Assembly (NCBI GenBank): GCA_019155205.2
Contig: JAHNZQ020000092.1
Location: 348,532 to 378,871, forward strand
Length of the DNA: 30,340 bases
Direction of reading: 5' to 3'
Source: Gracilaria vermiculophylla
Lineage: Eukaryota; Rhodophyta; Florideophyceae; Gracilariales; Gracilariaceae
Shown here: positions 1-9,498 of the stretch, piece after piece
Layout of the letters: the number at the start of each line of letters is the position of its first letter
Numbering within the stretch: position 1 is the first letter of the stretch
Notes under the pieces: model-generated
Databases searched by the model: none
What the model was told of the DNA's origin: nothing
Seen by the model: the letters and a program-made list of their open reading frames with translations, nothing else
Position numbers and translations under genes: made by a program

Positions 1-224
1 TCGTGGATTCTCCAACGAAGTCGGCTTGCTTGGCCGGTTCTTACCCTCTGACTGCACGCCCAGTACGGGGTCGCCCGGATTTACACCCGGCTCGTGTCGA
101 CCCTATCAGAGGGCTCTCTCGCTGTGCTACCTCTCATTGAGAGCAAGCTTGAACACCTTGGTGGTGCTTCCACGACGCGGCTCGTGTCTGTGCCACGTTC
201 GTAGTTTGCACTACAATGCGCACA
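1..224. other. unassigned left edge
   Basis: No gene is recognised here. The open plus-strand frame that crosses this stretch continues antisense into the transposase remnant to the right and matches nothing I know. The recognisable transposase homology ends near 225, and no terminal inverted repeat was found, so this may be older repeat DNA or flank that replaced the end of the Tc1 element. Confidence 0.4.
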
Positions 225-1205
225 AACCATCATCGCCAGCAGTACTTAAACGTTTTTCAATTGAATTAAAATCTTGTGAGCGAACCGGTCACTCTAAAAC
301 AGATACCTCTGACTCATGTAGGCAACTTTTTTTAATTAAGATACAGTGTGCACAGACGCATTATTCAGTTGAAAAGTGAAATTTTATTCATGGAAACATA
401 AACCAAAAGGTAACAAATTCATTTATACAGTTTCGTTACACTTTTCAGCGTTGATGGTACCTTCAATGAATGCAATTTCAGTCAGACCTTTTTTAGAAAT
501 GCCCGCTCAGACCACCACAGAGTTTTCCCCTGAATGCCCGGTATAGAATTCATGACATTTCCTACAACGATCGTGCCAATAATATTTGTAGCTTTTCGGT
601 CCATCCAAATTGAACTATTTTTAATCAGTAAAAGTAACCTTTTCCCATTCTTTCTTTCAGTAAGAGTTTCTAGCACACCAGTTAAGTTTCTTTTGCTTGT
701 GATGGTTTTGGAGAAATAAAGTTTTCTTCATTTTTCTATACCCAAAAAATTTTTGTTTTTTATTTGCCTCCATATAGGTGATTTAGAAATGTTGAGATTA
801 AGATTTAATCCATTCGTTTTGAACGATACTTTTTCTTTACACAACTTCCTTATAATTCATTTTTTGTCCGCTGAACTGAGTTTCTTAAGGCGTCTTGGAG
901 CTCGTTTGAATACAAAAAGAGTCGGAGTTTTGAGAAAAGTAGCAATTCTGACCATCACCCGCTTTGATTTTGGAGCGATAGCACTGCTGGAGTGTTTCTG
1001 GGCGATTAACTGTTTCTGGGCGTTTAACTTTATGATTTTAATCTGTTCTTGCTTTGAAAGTGGAGGACCTCGAGCCATTTTTACTAGAAAGAAGACGGTC
1101 TACATATCTTTTTGAAACGATTCTATATCGTCTATCTGCAAAATCTAGCCTACAGTACAGTTTTGGGGCACTTTGAAGGGGTCATGTGCTTTTTGAAAAG
1201 CACAG
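225..1205 (-). pseudogene. decayed Tc1/mariner transposase, copy 1
   Basis: The minus strand encodes a broken Tc1/mariner-type DDE transposase. Translation starts at the ATG at 1078 (MARGPPLSKQEQ) with a Tc1-like helix-turn-helix region. Further along, in shifting frames with stops, come 'FLQNHHKQ', 'NWCARN', 'FNLDGP', 'YKYYWHD', 'GISKKG', 'IEGTIN', a 'NNASVH' block (family DNAPVH, so the second catalytic Asp reads Asn) and a weak 'LIQLKNV' block (family LNPIENVW). Upstream of the start, the sequence ending at 1205 reads CTGTGCTTTTCAAAAAG on the minus strand. It resembles the terminal repeat of copy 3 and is followed by TA at 1206-1207, the Tc1 target. The opposite terminal repeat was not found. 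Many stops and frameshifts show it is dead. Confidence 0.8.
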
Positions 1206-1340
1206 TAATTTTGCGTCATATCTACGCTCGCTGTACTTGCTAATTGTGCTATGTCTATCCGTCAAAATCTTTTCTCTCAACCGCGACGGAACAGACGTTT
1301 CCCGTTTTTAACTGGTGTATTGATATCAGTACTCTACTGT

Positions 1341-1693
1341 TGTCACATTCTTGTCAGTGTACTGATCCATGACGTAGGGATGTGTCTGCAAAGTTGACTC
1401 TGGGCAATCAAACAGGTCAGCAAAATGCTGGAGTCGTCGCTCCTCTCCCGCGACGCCATCGGGTTTACTCGGCCTAAGGCTAGACTTTTGTATCTTTGCG
1501 CCCGTGCCCGTTCGCGTGGGCGCTGTCTGGCGTCGTTCATGCTGATAATTGCAATCGGTGCTGTCGCCTATTCAAACTGGTATATTCAGAAGCTTTATGA
1601 TTTGCATTAAACCAATTCTAATTCATAGAGCACTGTGTGCTCTGCAACAGGGTTCATGGAGCACTCCGTTCTCTGCAACAGCGTGGTCCCACA
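1341..1693 (-). repeat. copia 3' LTR (left)
   Basis: 353-bp LTR, very similar to 6220-6604 along its length. The main difference is that it carries two copies of a 31-bp unit (1622-1652, 1653-1683) where the other LTR has three. The outer boundary is fixed by the ACTGT target duplication and the inner boundary by the purine tract. Confidence 0.95.
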
Positions 1694-1703
1694 GACCCCC
1701 CAG
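1694..1703 (-). promoter_or_regulatory. copia polypurine tract
   Basis: On the minus strand this reads CTGGGGGGTC directly before the 3' LTR, which starts TGTGGGACC. It sits 28 bp after the RNase H stop. A G-rich run at this place is the expected primer for plus-strand DNA synthesis. Confidence 0.75.
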
Positions 1704-1731
1704 TTGCAGCAAGCTCTTGCTGCAACTAAGT

Positions 1732-3487
1732 TCAAGTATCACTATTGAGACCAAACGATCTGTGGTTCGGGAGCAGTAGCGTTCCCGTTGCTGCTACTCT
1801 GTTAACGAGTCGATGAGATGTCGAGTTATTCTTTGTGAGTGCGTCTGCAGTATTCGCTTTCCCTTGAATCCAGCGTATGGAATCAAGCTCCTTCGATTCA
1901 AAGGAATCCCGGATGCGCTGCACGGTCTGCCGAAGCCTGTATTCCTTTCCTTTGTGAAGTGTCGTGATAGTATCAAATAGCCCTCTTGAGTCTACATTGA
2001 GAATATGTGAGAACGCGTCTTCTGGGGATATGGATTTTAGCGCGGCCTTGATGCGATACCCCCTATCATTTGCTTCTGTACACGTGATAATCTCAGCCCC
2101 GTATGACAAATGTGACACTCGTTTCTGCTTCATGCTAGCCCAGTCCACCAGGTGATAAGTTGTAGCGTCTCAAGTTGACGTTTTGTAGCGAATACCAGTG
2201 ACGAAACCAATCTGTCCGTACTTTTGACAAGCTGAAATATTAAAGGAGGCGTCGGAGAATGATACCACTTCAGCAAGGCTGATTGATTGTGATGGGGGGT
2301 GAAATGTGATCACTGGCCGTAGGTTCCGTAGTTCAGACAGCGTACGATATGCATCGATCAGTTGCTCGACTGTCAGTTGTGGGATTCTTTGCCGCATCAA
2401 TGATCCGAAGTATGCCGCTTGCGGTAGTGCTCTTCATCCGAGCCAAATGAGAGCTCCTGCCATAGCTCGATATGAACCAATCTCGTGCGGCTGTGCTTTA
2501 TCTTTTCGCATTGTTCTTCTAGTCTTGCTGATATTGATGGGCTTTATATCGTTCGCATAGTCTTCCATTGAAAGCTGTATTGTAAAGCCCTTCGCTTGCG
2601 AGATGGTGCAACCATTGAACTTAATTTCGTCATTGATAAAGGCCTTGCTGATCCTGAACCGAGTGTCAATCTCGTCTGCAAAAACACGCATGTCTTGTAC
2701 TGAAGCAGAGAAGAGGAGCTCATCAGTAAGTTTTGCGAGTAGCATCGTAATATCGCCATCCTCATTTCGTCGTACATAAAGTTGACTGACTCCAAAAGCC
2801 CGTGAAAATTTTGCCTCAAAGAGTAGCCAGTGCTCGACAACGGTAGCCCATTGCCTTCGAACTTTGCTGATTTCGTACGGGATCTTCACGAGCTTCCAGA
2901 GTGTGCCGCGTTTGCCACTCCACTCGGCTGGTGGCCTTACGTAGAGATCGCGTGTGATGGGTCCACTCTGCAGATATGCACCTTTGATGTGAATGAATCC
3001 AAGGCAAAATCTTAGGATCGAAGAAAAGGACAGGAGAATTCGAATAATGTCGAACTGCGCGTTTGCCGAATCGTTGCAAATGTTTCCTTTTTCAGTATCT
3101 CTATTGCCATGAGGACAAAGTCTGGCTTCCATTCGCTTTCGTTCCTTTTCTTCACTCTTTACCTTGTACACCACATGTGAACCGACCACATTAAGGTCTC
3201 TAGGCACCATGGAATCATGTACTTAGACATGACTCATGTACTTCGACATATGCTCCTTTCCAAGCCATCTCTAATTCTTCGTCGACAGCCTTATCCAAGA
3301 TCCACTGTGGCGCGCAGTCCATCTTTTTCCGAGTAACCTGTGCATTGCCGATCGCATTGTAAATATAGTTCAACACGTGCCGCTCATCTGAGCTGAGCTC
3401 TACTTCTTCGCTGCTAGGAGGGCCCTCTGCTGCGGGTTGTCCAATATCCCGGAATGTGTCTCCAACGACCGCGGTACTGAGTAAGGA
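1732..3487 (-). pseudogene. copia reverse transcriptase-RNase H, broken
   Basis: Copia-type RT and RNase H, last part of pol. The linker and the start of RT (3210-3487) need a frame change, near a local repeat of CATGTACTT. From 3210 the frame runs with two in-frame TGA stops, at 2434-2436 and 2170-2172, to the end at 1732. RT homology includes 'VGSHVVYKVK', 'KGAYLQS', 'DLYVRPP' and 'WKLVK'. RNase H includes 'SFSDASFN', 'SYGAE' and 'IRWIQGKANTADALTK'. The first RT catalytic Asp of the usual 'D-I-K-G-A-Y-L' block reads His (IHIKGAYL), and the usual DD pair reads 'LTDELL'. The protein would be inactive even if the stops were read through. Confidence 0.9.
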
Positions 3488-5119
3488 TTAACGCACCGGC
3501 GTGTTTGCTGATTCTATCTCATCAGTAGGGCTGTCCGGCCTAAATACATCGAGAATTATCTGTTCTGCCTCTGGTAGTTGCTCCGTTCCTTCTTCGGTAG
3601 CTGGTGGAGGAGCATCGTCCGCGAGTACGTCTTCCAGAATGCCTTCTTGTAACTCTTCTGCCAGCTTACTATCTGGGACCAGTCTCCCGTGTTCGTATGC
3701 CACTCTCATGGGTGGGCCTCAATTAGATCTTCTGCATCGAACGTAGAAGGGCTTCGTGTTTTTCACTGTGGCTTTGACCCATCGAACAGGATCCTTCTGT
3801 TTAGAGGTGTTATAATATACCCAAATGGCTGCACCAGGCTTGATAGTGTGCGAAGGGAGCAGGTGGCTATTGCGTGCTTTCAGCACTTTCTGAAGTGCTC
3901 GCGTCACCGTGGTGCGCTTATGTGCTTTGAGAAGCTCTTCTGGAACTTTGGTTGAAGGTATCCCCAAAAGCAATGGTGAGTATCCACTCGCAAGCTGGAA
4001 TGCGCTTATTATACTATTTCCGTGGAACAAGTTACAGAGAAAAGATGCACGTGCAACGAGAGTATTGGGGGCAGCGGTTGTTCTCTCTTTTGCGATACGC
4101 GACAGAACGGACTTGAACAGGCCGTTGTTGCGCTCCACCTTACCATTCTTAGAGGAGCATCGCGCTGGTCGGTCTCCAATCACGATGCCATGTGAGGATA
4201 GTGGCTTGGTGAGAACCGGTTTTGTAAACTCGGGATCAGCGTTAAAGAACTTTGGCGCACCATGATGATATATCCATTCCGATTCATGCTTGTTCGATAA
4301 TGCCTCTGCGTTCTTTTTAGCTACGATGACGCGCTCTCCGTAGTTCGTGCCAGCGTCGATGATGTTCAAAACTTCATACTTTTCCTCGCCAAAGTATACT
4401 CCGAGGAAATCTGTTTGTACTGATTCATTGAATGCCTCGTTCACATGGCTGATCGATATCTTCTTCCTTGGAGCTGGTCGACCACTCGACGCACAAACGT
4501 CACATGCTTTGTGGATGGTGTCACACATGTGGGATAGGTCGTCGTCCAATTTCTCTGCGTCTTCTAGCAATACCTTTATTTCGGTAGAAGAAGCATGAGC
4601 AAATCGGTGAATCTTTTTCAGTGCATTATTATCCATGTTCCCATCAGCATTTACCAGCAGCGCGTGGATGGTGGATGCATGATGCGGCATGATGTACATG
4701 CAAAGTCGGTCATCGCCGCAGCTATCGGGGCCGATGTAAGTTTGGAAAACCCGGTCAGCATTATCCATCGGACGTCGAAAGCGGAGTGTAGCTGGATTCG
4801 CGCGGTTTAGCGTGTCCGAGTGACGTTTGAGGTCTAAGCCGATCAGTAGTAGTGATGATCCGTGAACTAAATCGAACGGAATTGTTGTGGGGAGACCTTT
4901 CAGATCATTGATGACAAGGACCCAGGAGCATACAATCGGCCGTGCGTTTGCTCCAGTATTGCCCCACCCGTGGAGGTAGAGGTCACGAGGTGGCTCCAAG
5001 ATCAGCAGGATCCCGAGTGCATCGCACAATGATGTTTCTTCTTCAATGCCACCTGTAGAGGTTGGTGCTCCTTCATCTAATATTGGATTGAGGTCAGGGC
5101 GGAGCTCGCCTGTCCTCAC
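3488..5119 (-). pseudogene. copia protease-integrase, one in-frame stop
   Basis: First part of pol, lying in the -1 frame relative to gag and overlapping its stop (CAGTGAGG around 5119). Residues about 15-100 look like the aspartic protease, with DEGA in place of D-(S/T)-G-A. The integrase follows: zinc-binding H171, H175, C206, C209, then the DDE core D237 ('QTDFLGVYF'), D295 ('FNADPEF') and E329 ('GKVERNNG'). The frame is open for 466 codons, then meets TGA at 3719-3721. The same frame continues to TAA at 3488-3490 through an acidic linker. The integrase catalytic triad is intact. The canonical protease motif is altered, so activity of the polyprotein is doubtful. Confidence 0.88.
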
Positions 5120-6270
5120 TGCGGATAAAGCGACTTCATTACCGGCTTGTTCTTGGCGTCATCGGTCTTTGGTGAGTCGTCATCAGGGACTCGTCTCGCC
5201 TTCTGAGCCTTGTTCCGAGAGCGTCTTTTGCGCACTTTCCCCGAACAATCTTCCCTGTCTTTGTAACAGTGTCCAAGCTCTTCACATGCACGACAAGGAC
5301 TCTCCTCTTTGAGCTTCCTAATATACTGTCCACGGCCAGGTTGGGAGCTCGTGCCCCTTTTTCCAAGCATGGATCCTTGGACTTTGGGCTGGGTCCCAAT
5401 ATTACCATTCTGCTGGGCGTTGTACACATGTGATAGGTATTCAGACGCAATATCCTGGGTAAGCATGGGAACATTGCAGGATCGCTGGTCTCGAATCTTC
5501 TTTACCGCATCATTCACTTTAATCATTTGAACTCTGAGGGTTTGATGCTCGTTCTCGTTTGCGGTCGCAAGGAGTGCGGCTAAAGACTTCAATTCGACCT
5601 CCAAGGCAGTGCGTTGTGCCGATCGATCAACCTTAGAAGCATTACCCAAAGAGGTAAGTTTAAATACGAGAGCATTCATTGTGTCGGGTGTAAGGTTTGC
5701 GTTGTGAAGCATCAATATGGCGAACTGTCTACTTATTGCATCGCTGATGGCTCTTGTGTGATTTGTATAGCGCGCTACTGCACCAGAAAATTGGCTTGCA
5801 AAGCCCGAAACCTTTTCGTCAGGCCTACATTCACATTTTTGAATGGTGGTTAGTAAGTCTACCTCTCTCTTTATTGACTCCGTCGGACTGTCATTGGCTA
5901 TTACTTCAAGAAAGCTCTCAATCGGACGCTCATTATTCTGGTCTTCTGGCCCTCTGTCAAGACATAGGACACCCGACGTCTCTGCCTTCTTGAGCATATC
6001 CTGTGCTGTCTCATCGCAGGCGATAAAAATGATATGACCGGCCCCTTTGTACATTGTTTTCCACTTGTTATCAACCTTTGAGAACTTCGTCATCATACGC
6101 ATGCACCGACGCAACGCATCGTGGTAGCGAACTTTCGAAGTCACGTTCGTAACAAAACGTGGCGCATGGTTGAGACTGCCGCTGGACTCTGCAATTACAG
6201 ACCCTTCTGGGCCCATAACTGTCATATTTTGGTCAGTGTAGAGATCCATAACGTAGGGATGTGTCTGCAA
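5116..6270 (-). CDS. gag: copia Gag
   Basis: Open frame of 384 codons, the structural protein that would form the virus-like particle. The N-terminal part carries 'LNHAPRF'. The C-terminus has a zinc-knuckle-like motif C326-x2-C329-x4-H334 with a late Cys at 342, so the last spacing is not the standard CCHC, followed by a basic tail ('VRKRRSRNKAQKARR'). The first ATG (6270) lies inside the LTR and the frame reads straight through the LTR end and the primer-binding site. Other ATGs at 6249, 6226 and 6217 are possible, the last being the complement of the CAU anticodon inside the primer site. Which start is used cannot be decided here. It is intact, unlike pol, and ends in TGA where the pol frame begins. 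Confidence 0.85.
   Translation of the reverse strand: MQTHPYVMDLYTDQNMTVMGPEGSVIAESSGSLNHAPRFVTNVTSKVRYHDALRRCMRMMTKFSKVDNKWKTMYKGAGHIIFIACDETAQDMLKKAETSGVLCLDRGPEDQNNERPIESFLEVIANDSPTESIKREVDLLTTIQKCECRPDEKVSGFASQFSGAVARYTNHTRAISDAISRQFAILMLHNANLTPDTMNALVFKLTSLGNASKVDRSAQRTALEVELKSLAALLATANENEHQTLRVQMIKVNDAVKKIRDQRSCNVPMLTQDIASEYLSHVYNAQQNGNIGTQPKVQGSMLGKRGTSSQPGRGQYIRKLKEESPCRACEELGHCYKDREDCSGKVRKRRSRNKAQKARRVPDDDSPKTDDAKNKPVMKSLYPQ
6207..6219 (-). promoter_or_regulatory. copia primer-binding site, half initiator tRNA-Met type
   Basis: The plus strand reads CTGGGCCCATAAC, directly next to the 5' LTR. This equals residues 27-39 of eukaryotic initiator tRNA-Met: anticodon arm with CAU, ending at position 39. 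The minus strand therefore pairs with an internal part of that tRNA and not with its 3' CCA end. Drosophila copia is known to prime from a 39-nt 5' half of the same tRNA, and the match ends at exactly that position. Confidence 0.9.
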
Positions 6271-6604
6271 AGTTGACTCTGGGCAATCAAACAGGTCAGC
6301 ACAATGCTGGAGTCGTCGCTCCTCTCCCGCGACGCCATCGGGTTTACTCGGCCTAAGGCTAGACTTTTGTTTCTTTGCGTCCGTGCCCGTTCGCGTGGGC
6401 GCTGTCTGGCGTCGTTCACGCTGATAATTGCAATCGGTGCTGTCGCCTATTCAAACTGGTATTATTCATTTGCCTTGTGATTTGCATTAAACCACCTCTA
6501 GTTCATAAAGCACTGCGTGCTCTGCAACAGAGTTCATGGAGCACTCCGTGCTCTGCAACAGAGTTCATGGAGCACTCCGTGCTCTGCAACAGCGTGGTCC
6601 CACA
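6220..6604 (-). repeat. copia 5' LTR (right)
   Basis: 385-bp LTR, longer than its partner because it has a third 31-bp unit. On the minus strand it starts TGTGGGACCACGC and ends TGACA. It should hold the element promoter in the part close to 6604. The target duplication ACTGT follows at 6605-6609. Confidence 0.95.
6502..6594. repeat. three 31-bp tandem units in the LTR
   Basis: Units at 6502-6532, 6533-6563 and 6564-6594, each with a GAGCAC-TCC-GTGCTC type palindrome (the first unit is slightly diverged). They lie near the beginning of the LTR in its reading sense, the U3 region, where promoter or enhancer repeats are usual in retroelements. The left LTR has only two units. Confidence 0.9.
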
Positions 6605-6609
6605 ACTGT

Positions 6610-6861
6610 ACAGTATTGGATTCATTTCGTTTTCTCGTTTTTGCTGAGTTTGTGCATCTGTGGTCGTCCAGGCTTGGACGGGTGCGTGTTCGGACTTTGG
6701 GCTCGGCGAAACGAAAGCGAAACGGCGGTGTTTGAATGAAGTTTACGAAAGGCCCGGTGAGGCGGGTCGTGGTGTGCAATCAGGTGAGTTCGATGCCCCC
6801 GGGAGACGGAACGCATCAGGGCTCCGGCGGTCAACATATAGACTAAAACCTGCAACATTGG
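6610..6861. other. spacer between copia element and old LTR
   Basis: No gene or element is identified. Before the copia insertion this was joined to 1335. The part from about 6740 has faint likeness to the 174-bp repeat that lies left of the LTR at 10534, too weak to call. Confidence 0.4.
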
Positions 6862-7551
6862 TGTTGTACTGTCAGTGTTCCACTCGAGGTAGTACAGCAC
6901 AACGTCCGTTAGGAGTATTTTTTAGCTCCAAAGGTGCGTGTTCCTAGAGGTGGTCTCCAGCATTCGCTGTCGCGAGCCGGGGGAATTCTCGACGGGGATT
7001 CGCAAACACCAAGCGGAGGGGGAGGTTCACTGGGCGCACAATTCTCCTACAGGCACTGCTATGATGCCCCCCGGTGATCGGCGGCTTAGAAACCTGAGGA
7101 TGATCGACAAGAGTCTCCAACCGAAAAAGTAGATGAAGACCCAAGGGTGCTTGTATTTACTTCCCCAGAGTTAGAGCTCAACAGGCAGATTAATTATCAA
7201 GCCGGGAGCCTGCCTTGGCAGGTCTCACTACTGTAGTAATTACCCACACAAATTAACTAAAATAAATATAAATGCTACCGTCCCTTAAGGATACTGTAGC
7301 GCACGCAGGCAGAATTATGCACCACGTGGCTCCATTAATAGGGATATTACGCTCACAGAGTTCTGCATGACGTGAACAAACCAATATTGCCGCAACTCAC
7401 ACGTAGCTACCAATTGCAGAAAGCTTGATAGACGGCATCACTAGATTGCAGAATTACGCCATGTTAGTGAACTCGTCGTGAGTTTTCTTCCCACCAATAC
7501 ATCATCCAGATCCAAGCATATCACCGAGGCAATCTTCATCCGCAACCCTGA

Positions 7552-8517
7552 ATGGCGGAGCACTTCTGTCCGACCAACTCACCCATACCTCCACCAAACA
7601 ACAGCAGTGATATTCAGCAACCATCTGCAGAGTTAGCACCACGCGGCCGTCGTTCACGATTCACGCTGAGTGAGGATTTGATACTGGTTCGCGAAACAGC
7701 TGCAGCAAAAGCTCATATCGCACAACGTAATGGGGAAACAAGAGAACGCTTTGAGATGGCATCGAAGGTGAACGCTACACGGAAAGTTTCATCTTCTTTT
7801 AATGGGAAGAGCGTACAAGATCGATACAAGCGGCTGCAAGCGCGCTTTGATGAACGAGAAAAGATCGAAGCGCGCATGAGCGGGATAGGTGGCGGGGTCA
7901 GCGAGTTAGACGAACTTATTTTTCTCTTGAGGGAAGACAAGGAGACAGCTGAGGTCGAGAGAAACTCCAAGCTGCAAAAAACTCTGGAAAGAGATGAAGA
8001 AAAATATCGTCTTCGTGCTATATTGCATTAACGGGCAGGTATTCGGACGATCGGCAACAGCGGCATGGAGGATGAAGACGAAACCACCCGCGAGGATGTC
8101 ATCACTCCGAGGAAGCAGCGGCGAGGTGCGTCACGATCAAGTACACCCGGCTTTGGCCAGCCATTTGAAAGCGATATAGCGGTGTTTGTTTCTGTGATGG
8201 AAAAAGCTGATGCTAGCCGGCACGAGGTTGAGACGAAGAGGCTCCAACGTGATCGCGTGAGGTTTGAAGAAGAGTGCAATCGTCATCACTCTCACGAAGT
8301 CAAGCGCGGAAAAGATCGTCTTGAGCGCCAAAAGGACCGCGAGAGAACGGCGAAGCTCGAGCTCGCCAAATTCCGCCTCATGATGGAGGCTCTCGTCGAC
8401 AAGCTCGGTGGTTCAAGTGGAACTGGCCCGGCGCCTACGTCGCAATGCGACGTCATTCACGCAAAAGATAGCGTTGATGCAGACTCAGAAGGGCTGCGCT
8501 TCGCAACTCCGTGGTAA
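7552..8517 (+). pseudogene. Myb/SANT-like Harbinger partner protein, one in-frame stop
   Basis: One reading frame of 322 codons from ATG 7552 to 8517, interrupted only by TAA at 8029-8031. Residues about 34-110 ('RRSRFTLSEDLILVRE', 'KSVQDRYKRLQARFD') resemble the Myb/SANT-type DNA-binding domain of the second protein of PIF/Harbinger elements, which in known elements helps transposase reach the nucleus and bind the ends. A 'SGIGG' linker and acidic helix follow. The part after the stop is highly charged and probably coiled coil ('VKRGKDRLERQKDRER'). An ATG at 8065 could start a separate 150-aa protein, but the shared frame argues for one broken gene. Confidence 0.75.
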
Positions 8518-8562
8518 ACACTACGCACTGCTTGTCGCTACACTCGTTTCATTGCCCTACAT

Positions 8563-9498
8563 TTAATTACCCCAGTCAATGAACTCTTCCAAAGTAAAGA
8601 GTTGACAGTCAAAGTATGCCGCTACTTGATTAGAGTATGGCATGCTTTTTGCGTTCGACAAGAGCATGCTGCCTACGTGCAGTAAGCCAACTGGAGACTG
8701 TAGAACACGCATTTTGCGTTTGTAGTCAACAGTGTTCCAGTACTGTTTAATAAACATGCACTCGACGGTCATTCGTGCGCAAGACATGGCTCTGTTAACG
8801 GCAGCTTCGTTTTGGCTCAGTTCAGAGACTTTGAGTGGAATCCTGAGGTACTCACGCTCGTTGTAACCGTTATCTCCGTAGATGGAGGATTGCTTCTCGG
8901 CGAAGAATAAGAACTCCTCTAGCTACGCATCGATTCCGGACCTCACTTAATACGTCCAGTCGTCCCTACGCCCCTCAAATGGGCCAAATACGTGCATGAG
9001 CATGCCATCCGGCGTTGTTACAGCCTGAAATTTCAAGTTCTGTTTTCTTTTGTTTCCATTGTACACTATTGCTTGTAGTCCGTATTTGGATGGCCTCGCA
9101 ATTCCAATAACTGTGTTATCTATGAATCCGATACAGTTTTGTGAGGCACTACACTTGTTTCGCTCGGCAGCAGCATACCGTTCAGGGTTGTTTTCAATAA
9201 AAAGGTCACCCAAAAACCCAGCTAAGCGGTGCCCTCTGTTGGTGATGAGGGGCTCCATGCCTTCCCAGAATATCTCACACAGCTGTAAAGCGTTTTTTCG
9301 GAACAGTAGCTTGACATCTGTCCAACGAAGAGGTGTGGCCAACCGTTTGAGAATCACGCATGTTGTAAGTAGAGCAGAAATGAAATAACGGTTGCGACTG
9401 GTCACGTACTCAAGAACCTGTCCTTGCCCAAAGCACACAGTTCGAGGTATGTCGGACTTCAGAAATTGGAAGTGACTTAAGCAGGTGGCATCGTTCAT
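8563..9498 (-). pseudogene. PIF/Harbinger DDE transposase, two in-frame stops
   Basis: HARBI1-like transposase (DDE_4 nuclease type), start at ATG 9498. The N-terminal part ('HFQFLKSDIPRT') matches the family helix-turn-helix region. The catalytic core has D127 in 'GFIDNTV', then 'ARPSKYGLQAIVYNG', 'KFQAVTTPDG', and the second Asp at 179/180 in 'GRRDDW' (family GRRHD). The third acidic residue is in 'ARMTVE' near 8763. Stops TAA at 8947-8949 and TAG at 8923-8925 break the frame, but the same frame continues to the end at 8563 with 'GNQ'-type C-terminal wording (YSNQVAAYFDC, EEFIDW). The catalytic triad is still present, so the loss is probably recent. Confidence 0.88.

Larger units (their letters stand above)
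1341..6604 (-). mobile_element. Ty1/copia LTR retrotransposon
   Basis: This is a structurally complete copia-type element read on the minus strand. The left LTR is 1341-1693 and the right LTR is 6220-6604. Both begin TGTCA and end CCCACA on the plus strand. A 5-bp target duplication ACTGT lies at 1336-1340 and 6605-6609. A primer-binding site abuts the right LTR and a purine tract abuts the left LTR. Domain order on the minus strand is gag, protease, integrase, reverse transcriptase, RNase H, the copia order. The long gag, the protease wording ('GAPTSTGG') and the integrase wording suggest the GalEa-like aquatic copia group, which I infer from memory of the family and not from a tree. pol is broken by several stops, so this copy is not autonomous. 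Confidence 0.95.

Noticed and set aside
26..379. 117-codon plus-strand frame at the left edge
   Set aside because: Its right half is antisense to the Tc1 transposase remnant and the rest matches nothing.
1732..5119. TGA read as an amino acid or programmed read-through in the copia element
   Set aside because: TGA ends the intact MetRS gene at 21109-21111, and RT catalytic residues are also lost, so decay explains the stops better.
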